IMG/VR virus record: IMGVR_UViG_3300049491_000021
Coordinates: 1 to 26,234 of that record
Origin: a virus
Length of the DNA stretch: 26,234 nucleotides
Direction: 5' to 3' (one strand)
The translations under genes were made by a program, and so were the position numbers. The notes under the pieces were generated by a model. That model saw nothing but the letters and a program-made list of their open reading frames with translations. It was not told the DNA's origin and searched no databases. Every line of letters starts with the position of its first letter. Position 1 is the first letter of the stretch. Below are positions 22,381 to 26,234 of this stretch, in pieces.

Positions 22381-22409
22381 CTGATAGCATATGGTATATC
22401 GGCTGTCAA
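22381..22409 (-). promoter_or_regulatory. Sigma70-type promoter for the tRNA transcript
   Basis: On the - strand a perfect TTGACA (22409-22404) is followed after exactly 17 nt by TATCAG (22386-22381). The spacer is A+T-rich compared with the surrounding DNA. Transcription would start near 22374 and run through the leader into the tRNA-Ile, Leu and Gln genes. It lies just beyond the ribonucleotide reductase stop codon and its hairpin. Confidence 0.65.
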
Positions 22410-22449
22410 CAGGAAAATCGACCGTAGGCTATCACCAATATCCGCGAAT

Positions 22450-22472
22450 GCGTATAACCCGGCTTTATACGC
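22450..22472 (-). other. Hairpin after the ribonucleotide reductase gene
   Basis: GCGTATAA (22450-22457) pairs with TTATACGC (22465-22472), 8 bp with a 7-nt loop, 8 nt beyond the reductase stop. It has no T-run, so if it ends transcription it does so weakly; 3'-end protection is also possible. Confidence 0.5.
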
Positions 22473-22480
22473 GGTCGCGT

Positions 22481-24259
22481 CTATTCGCAGTTCCGGCGTC
22501 CAGTGGCCGGGTCGAAGGTGCAGGTGGAGCCTTCCATCACAGCGGACATCACTGGGGCCTCTGGCGTGGCCACTGATGCCCTGTCATCCCCATCCTTGTC
22601 CGTGAGCAGGGCGAAGCGCTTGCCGTCCTTGTTGAAGGTCGTGAGGCCCTTGGCACCCCCTTCATAGGCCGTCTGGTAGATGCCCACGAAGTCCTTGAAG
22701 GCGACATGCTTGTCCACGTTCACGGTTTTGCTGACGGCAGAGTCGACTCGGGCAGCCGCCACGAGGAAGACGGACAGGTGCTCGGCCACTGTGACCTGAG
22801 CCGTGGTCTTGCCCCTCACCCCAAGCTGAGACAAGCCGTAGTCCTGCACCGTGACAATATGCTTGCCGCCCGGCATGTCCACTGGGCGTTCGGTCTCCAG
22901 CGCGAACACAGGCTCAATACCGCCCGACATGTTGTCAGCCGTGAAGCTGATGGTGCCAGTCGGCGCGATAGAAGTCAGGTGTGAATTGCGGATGCCGTAC
23001 CGCTGGATTCCATCCTTGATGTCCTCGGGCAGGTCCTTCACGAAGTTGCCTTCCAGATAGAGGTCCGCGTCGAAGAGTTTGAATACACCCTTCTCCTTGG
23101 CAATATCAATACTAGCAAGGTAGGCCTCGTCACGCAGGATGTTCAGCAGTTTGGTTTCGAAGGTGGTGAACCCGATGGAGCCATAGGGGAGCCCCATAGC
23201 CTCCAGCGCGTTGGCAAGGCCGGTGATACCCAAGCCCATGCGGCGCTTGTTGATGGCCTCTTCCTTCTGCTGAGGCAGTGGATAGTTCGCCTTGTCGATG
23301 ACGTTGTCCATCATGCGAACCACGGGCGCGATGTCAGCAATGAACTGCTCCCAGTCGAAATAGTACCCCGCCAAGTCGCGTTTCAGGTACTTGGGCACAG
23401 CGAAGCTGCCGAGCAGACACGCACCATAGGGCGGCAGCGGCTGCTCACCACACGGGTTGGTCGCTGCGATGCGTTCGCAGTACCAGAGGTTATTCATGCG
23501 ATTGATGGTATCAAGGAAGAGCACACCCGGCTCTGCCCACTCCCAAGTGGTCGTCATGATGAGGGTCCAAAGCTCGCGGGCATCGACGGTCGAATAGACA
23601 CGGCCACCAAAACGCAAATCGAAAGTCCCGTTGCGAGCAACCGCCTCCATGAGTTCGTCGGTGACTCCGACCGACACATTGAAGCCGGTCAGGAACTTGT
23701 TGTTCATCTTCATGGTGATGAATTTGATGATGTCCGGGTGGTCGCAACGGAGCACACCCATCTCGGCACCACGGCGGTCACCGGCAGACGAGGTAGCCTG
23801 ACAGACGGCGTCGAACACCGGCATGAAAGCAATCGGCCCGTCAGTTCTGGCGCGAACGCCCATAATCATGTCGCCTGCCGGACGCAGAGTCGAAAAGTCG
23901 TAGCCGATACCACCACCCTGCCGCATGGTTTGCGCGGCCAGCTTCGCGGCATCCATGATGGAGACCGAGCGCATGTCATCTCCAGCCACACGTGGACCAT
24001 CGACAAACGAGTCATGGATGGTGGGTGAGACGAAGCAGTTGTAAGGCGTGACAATCTTGGGGGAGCCAGCCCACGCCTGAATGCGGCCAGCGGGCATGAA
24101 GCGCATGTTGCTGGTGATGTCGAACAGAACCTGCTCATGCTGGTAGTCGTCGGACAACGCCAAGGAGATGCGCTTGGCATAACCCTCATAGGACTCCCCC
24201 TCAGCGCGGTACTTCGTGGCATGCAGATGGTCGCAAAAAGGGAGCGAGGGTCCGGTCAT
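22481..24259 (-). CDS. nrdJ: Class II ribonucleotide reductase (adenosylcobalamin-dependent)
   Basis: This 592-residue enzyme reduces ribonucleotides to deoxyribonucleotides for phage DNA synthesis. I start it at the ATG at 24259, 6 nt after GGAG (24269-24266); the frame is open to 24337 but has no better site. Key residues: Cys75 in PYNCF; Asn268, Cys270 and Glu272 in NPCGEQPL; and Cys281, the redox partner of Cys75, exactly 11 residues after Cys270 as in known class II enzymes. GGGIGYDFSTLRPAG, TGFNVSVGVTD and APTGTISFTADNMSGGIEP are further family motifs. A C-terminal pair (CTFDPATGRRNC) would pass electrons from thioredoxin. No small subunit gene is nearby, which also fits class II. Confidence 0.92.
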   Translation of the reverse strand: MTGPSLPFCDHLHATKYRAEGESYEGYAKRISLALSDDYQHEQVLFDITSNMRFMPAGRIQAWAGSPKIVTPYNCFVSPTIHDSFVDGPRVAGDDMRSVSIMDAAKLAAQTMRQGGGIGYDFSTLRPAGDMIMGVRARTDGPIAFMPVFDAVCQATSSAGDRRGAEMGVLRCDHPDIIKFITMKMNNKFLTGFNVSVGVTDELMEAVARNGTFDLRFGGRVYSTVDARELWTLIMTTTWEWAEPGVLFLDTINRMNNLWYCERIAATNPCGEQPLPPYGACLLGSFAVPKYLKRDLAGYYFDWEQFIADIAPVVRMMDNVIDKANYPLPQQKEEAINKRRMGLGITGLANALEAMGLPYGSIGFTTFETKLLNILRDEAYLASIDIAKEKGVFKLFDADLYLEGNFVKDLPEDIKDGIQRYGIRNSHLTSIAPTGTISFTADNMSGGIEPVFALETERPVDMPGGKHIVTVQDYGLSQLGVRGKTTAQVTVAEHLSVFLVAAARVDSAVSKTVNVDKHVAFKDFVGIYQTAYEGGAKGLTTFNKDGKRFALLTDKDGDDRASVATPEAPVMSAVMEGSTCTFDPATGRRNCE

Positions 24260-24298
24260 GATATTCTCCATGTTGGTGTGGGTTCGCTGAAATGCGAA

Positions 24299-24323
24299 CG
24301 AGCGGACATGGTTAATCCGCTCG
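24299..24323 (-). other. Hairpin in the leader of the reductase gene
   Basis: CGAGCGGA pairs with TCCGCTCG (8 bp, 9-nt loop). On the - strand it is followed by TTCGCATTTCAGCGAA, itself a 5-bp hairpin (24283-24298). The pair sits between the diphosphohydrolase stop and the reductase ribosome-binding site. A TTGACC (24336-24331) followed after 17 nt by TAACCA overlaps the first stem and could be a promoter. A control element for reductase expression is possible but unproven. Confidence 0.45.
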
Positions 24324-24343
24324 TGAAGTGTGGTCAAGCCTGT

Positions 24344-25246
24344 TTATTTTTCTTCTTCAGTCTTGACAAGAGAATCCACGGCTGAGTTCAAATGCGTGAA
24401 CGCTTCCTCGGGGTTAGGATACCGTTCGAACAGCCGGTCAATGAGAGGCTGGTACTTGTTGACCATGTCTCGCGGGCTCACGGTGCGCGGCGGGCGGTCG
24501 TCCACGAGGTTGCCGGTGATGATGGCATCGGCCAACACATAGAGCGAGCAGATGGCCTTGATCACGTGCGGCAGCCCGCTATCCGGGTCGAGGTCTTCAC
24601 CTTCCCACCAGCAGTCCATGTGCTCATTCGTGGCATCATAGTAGACCGAGCCGCGCACGGCAGCAGGCCTGTAGTTGTGACGCCCGTACTTCATTGCCCC
24701 TTCCATCATGCCAATGCTCACGAGACGGCGCACGTGTGCTGACATACCGGAATAGAAGCGCGGCTTGCGAATACCCACCGCGTCCTTCGGATTGGTCGGC
24801 TTCTTCACCGAGGGCTTCTCCGGCATGGGCATACCGACTGCTTGGAAGTTCTCGATGTTGTTGAGCTTACTCTTGTCGATGGTGTTCTGCCTTTCAATCT
24901 TGGTGGCCAAGTCCGTGAGGTCGCTGAAGGTGTGCCGCTTGCGGGTGCCGTACTTGTCAGCATTGCGAATGATGTCAAGCAGCTTGTCTTCTTCCCACGG
25001 CGGCAGGCACGTCCGGTTCCATTCGGACATCAGGCTCATGACCATGCCCACATCAAGATCATAGCCAAGAAGGATTTGAGCCGTGACATAGGTATGTTCG
25101 GTCCCGCCGCTGCCCGAGATAGCAGGAGCACGAAGAGCCAACCAAGCTCTCGCGGCTACGAGGCGGTCACGCACCATGCCGCCGACACGCTCACTGACCA
25201 GAGGCTTTTGAGGCACGTTGAAGTCGTGTTCATCACACTTGTCCAT
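24344..25246 (-). CDS. PriCT-like domain fused to dATP/dGTP diphosphohydrolase (DUF5664-type)
   Basis: This 300-residue protein starts at 25246, preceded by GAGGTGG, 8 nt after the upstream stop. Residues about 33-100 (AWLALRAPAISGSGGTEHTYVTA, then MSEWNRTCLPPWEEDKLLDIIRNADKYG) resemble the PriCT domain that normally follows a primase-polymerase domain in phage primases. Residues about 150-245 carry TNPKDAVG, MMEGAMKYGRHNYR, YYDATNEHMDCWWEGEDLDPDSGLPH and a helical tail: the DUF5664 / dATP-dGTP diphosphohydrolase pattern, an all-helical nucleotide-clearing enzyme with acidic metal ligands. A Lys/Pro/Asn-rich linker separates the two. The family shapes purine dNTP pools, in some phages as part of base replacement; no purZ is seen here. 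Confidence 0.7.
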   Translation of the reverse strand: MDKCDEHDFNVPQKPLVSERVGGMVRDRLVAARAWLALRAPAISGSGGTEHTYVTAQILLGYDLDVGMVMSLMSEWNRTCLPPWEEDKLLDIIRNADKYGTRKRHTFSDLTDLATKIERQNTIDKSKLNNIENFQAVGMPMPEKPSVKKPTNPKDAVGIRKPRFYSGMSAHVRRLVSIGMMEGAMKYGRHNYRPAAVRGSVYYDATNEHMDCWWEGEDLDPDSGLPHVIKAICSLYVLADAIITGNLVDDRPPRTVSPRDMVNKYQPLIDRLFERYPNPEEAFTHLNSAVDSLVKTEEEK

Positions 25247-25254
25247 GGTCCACC

Positions 25255-25749
25255 TCACACAGGGTTCGGGATGAGCAGAGCCTTGGCACATTCAATGCCT
25301 TGCTCGACGGATTCGCAGACGTAGGTGGCAATGCCCTTGTAGAAGGCATGGTCGTGGCAGCCACCCTTGTCGAGAATGAGAATCACCGGCTTTCGAAAAG
25401 CATCCGCCCATCCAAGCTCGACTGTGGTTCCGATGCTGACACTCTTGGCACCGAGCACGTTCATGAATACGGCGTCAGCCATAATCACATCGTTGCGGTC
25501 GCGGCCAATGATGCCCTGCATGGAGGACATCGGGTGGCTATCGTAGCCCTGCTTGCCGATGATTTCACCGGAGCCCTTCAGGAACACCTTGCCACGCATG
25601 GGAGAGTAGCAGGCGATTTCGGTGATAAGCTTGTCTGAGAAGTGGGTCCCATGCAGTTCGTTGATCACACGTTCGCGCCAATTGAGCGCAGCTTCTTCGT
25701 AGGTCAGCCCCGCAATGGGGCCAGCCAGATAGAGTCTCTTAGTCGTCAT
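25255..25749 (-). CDS. Nucleoside 2-deoxyribosyltransferase-like protein
   Basis: This 164-residue protein starts at 25749, 6 nt after GGAG; an upstream extension to 25851 would overlap the neighbouring gene. Features: KRLYLAGPIAGLTYEEA at the N-terminus, GRDRNDVIMADAVFMNVLG in the middle, and GTTVELGWADAFRKPVILIL with the probable catalytic Glu near 111. This is the layout of the nucleoside 2-deoxyribosyltransferase family, which swaps bases on deoxyribose or hydrolyses deoxynucleotides. An insertion at about 45-80 (CYSPMRGKVFLKGSG...) is longer than in simple members. It is operonic with the diphosphohydrolase and reductase, so a role in the deoxynucleotide pool is likely; the substrate is unknown. 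Confidence 0.7.
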   Translation of the reverse strand: MTTKRLYLAGPIAGLTYEEAALNWRERVINELHGTHFSDKLITEIACYSPMRGKVFLKGSGEIIGKQGYDSHPMSSMQGIIGRDRNDVIMADAVFMNVLGAKSVSIGTTVELGWADAFRKPVILILDKGGCHDHAFYKGIATYVCESVEQGIECAKALLIPNPV

Positions 25750-25763
25750 TGTCGTCTCCTTGG

Positions 25764-26234
25764 TTATCTTTTTGCGCACCACTTGTTGTTCCACATCGTG
25801 ACCAAGGTGCGTTTCCCATTCGGGTACGTCACGATGTGGGTGTGCGACCAACCACCGGGGCCGGTCGTCCAGTCAGGGTCCAGCGAGCTACAGGTGCCGC
25901 CGAAGTAGACGCCATCAAGGATGCCAGCCGAATGATAGTGGCCGAGATTCGCCTTGCGCCCGAGCTTGGCGAAAGCACGGGGGTTCCCGCGTCCACCATT
26001 TGGCCCGGCATGGCCATGCATACCACATTCGATTCCGCCGTTGCGATCCGGGCAGATGACGTAGCTCATGTCCCGGTCGAGGATCGTGAGCACACCCTGA
26101 AGACCCGGCTGCACTGCCTGAATCATCAGGCGGAAGTAGTTCGGCGTCTGAGCCCCGGCGCGCAAGTCGGCCCACACCCTGCCCTGCATTTCCGTCCAGA
26201 ACTCGGCGTTCTTGGGGTCGAAGCGGCCATCGAC
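25764..26234 (-). CDS. Metallophosphoesterase-like phage protein, partial at the 5' end
   Basis: The reading frame stays open to the end of the window, so the gene begins outside it; the visible part is about 156 residues. After an ATG-containing WTEMQGRVWADL it has ECGMHGHAGPNGGRGNPR, GRKANLGHYHSAGILDGVYFGGTCS and WSHTHIVTYPNGKRTLV, ending MWNNKWCAKR. The HGH, GHYHSAG and SHTH histidine clusters fit the C-terminal part of a calcineurin-like phosphoesterase domain, as found in several phages next to replication genes. It ends 14 nt before the deoxyribosyltransferase start, whose ribosome-binding site lies in the gap. Confidence 0.65.
   Translation of the reverse strand, partial: VDGRFDPKNAEFWTEMQGRVWADLRAGAQTPNYFRLMIQAVQPGLQGVLTILDRDMSYVICPDRNGGIECGMHGHAGPNGGRGNPRAFAKLGRKANLGHYHSAGILDGVYFGGTCSSLDPDWTTGPGGWSHTHIVTYPNGKRTLVTMWNNKWCAKR

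Noticed and set aside
22193-22390. A 65-codon - strand ORF in the tRNA leader (MLSDLKDAAHRPIG...)
   Set aside because: It has no ribosome-binding site and overlaps the hairpins; the promoter -10 at 22381-22386 also overlaps its 5' end.
24344-25749. 2-aminoadenine (Z) genome as a firm claim
   Set aside because: No purZ, datZ or Z-type DNA polymerase is in this window; the diphosphohydrolase family also occurs in phages with normal DNA.

Overview
The window is part of a tailed-phage genome (or a prophage of the same type), most likely a siphovirus of an alphaproteobacterium. The assignment rests on gene content. There is an HK97-type capsid and connector set, a tail-assembly chaperone made through a -1 frameshift, a tape measure, and then the DUF2460 / DUF2163 / NlpC-P60 / giant tail-tip order typical of alphaproteobacterial phages and gene transfer agents (GTAs). 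A GTA-type three-segment holin follows. Coding DNA is G+C-rich with strong third-position bias, which also produces very long open frames on the wrong strand. No integrase, repressor or attachment site is visible.

Layout. Positions 1-21870 are a late block read entirely on the + strand: terminator, promoter and leader (7-209), major capsid protein and two small head-associated genes (210-2099), connector and tail-terminator genes (2198-3629), tail tube (3645-5180), chaperone pair with programmed frameshift (5262-6064), a gp10-like protein (6067-6513), tape measure (6520-9684), baseplate/tip genes (9681-15424), two fibre-like proteins (15434-19712) and a lysis cassette with several small membrane proteins (19782-21870). 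Positions 21872-22099 hold three - strand tRNA genes (Gln, Leu, Ile anticodons). A - strand promoter at 22381-22409 (TTGACA, 17 nt, TATCAG) lies upstream of them and would produce a leader of about 275 nt with no convincing gene and several hairpins. From 22481 to the end a - strand operon carries nucleotide-metabolism genes: a class II (B12-dependent) ribonucleotide reductase, a PriCT-like/dATP-dGTP diphosphohydrolase fusion, a nucleoside 2-deoxyribosyltransferase-like enzyme, and the C-terminal part of a metallophosphoesterase-like protein cut by the window edge.

How it fits together. The + strand genes build the virion and lyse the cell. The - strand genes supply or remodel deoxynucleotides for replication and add tRNAs. 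The two programmes converge at 21870-22480. The most unusual items are the tRNA cluster, where two of three genes have acceptor strands that cannot pair, the Leu gene has a short variable loop and the Ile gene has C33, together with the structured leader ahead of it; the fusion of a primase-associated domain to a nucleotide diphosphohydrolase; the five-fold repeated fibre; and a textbook GGGAAAC frameshift site with a 9-bp stem.
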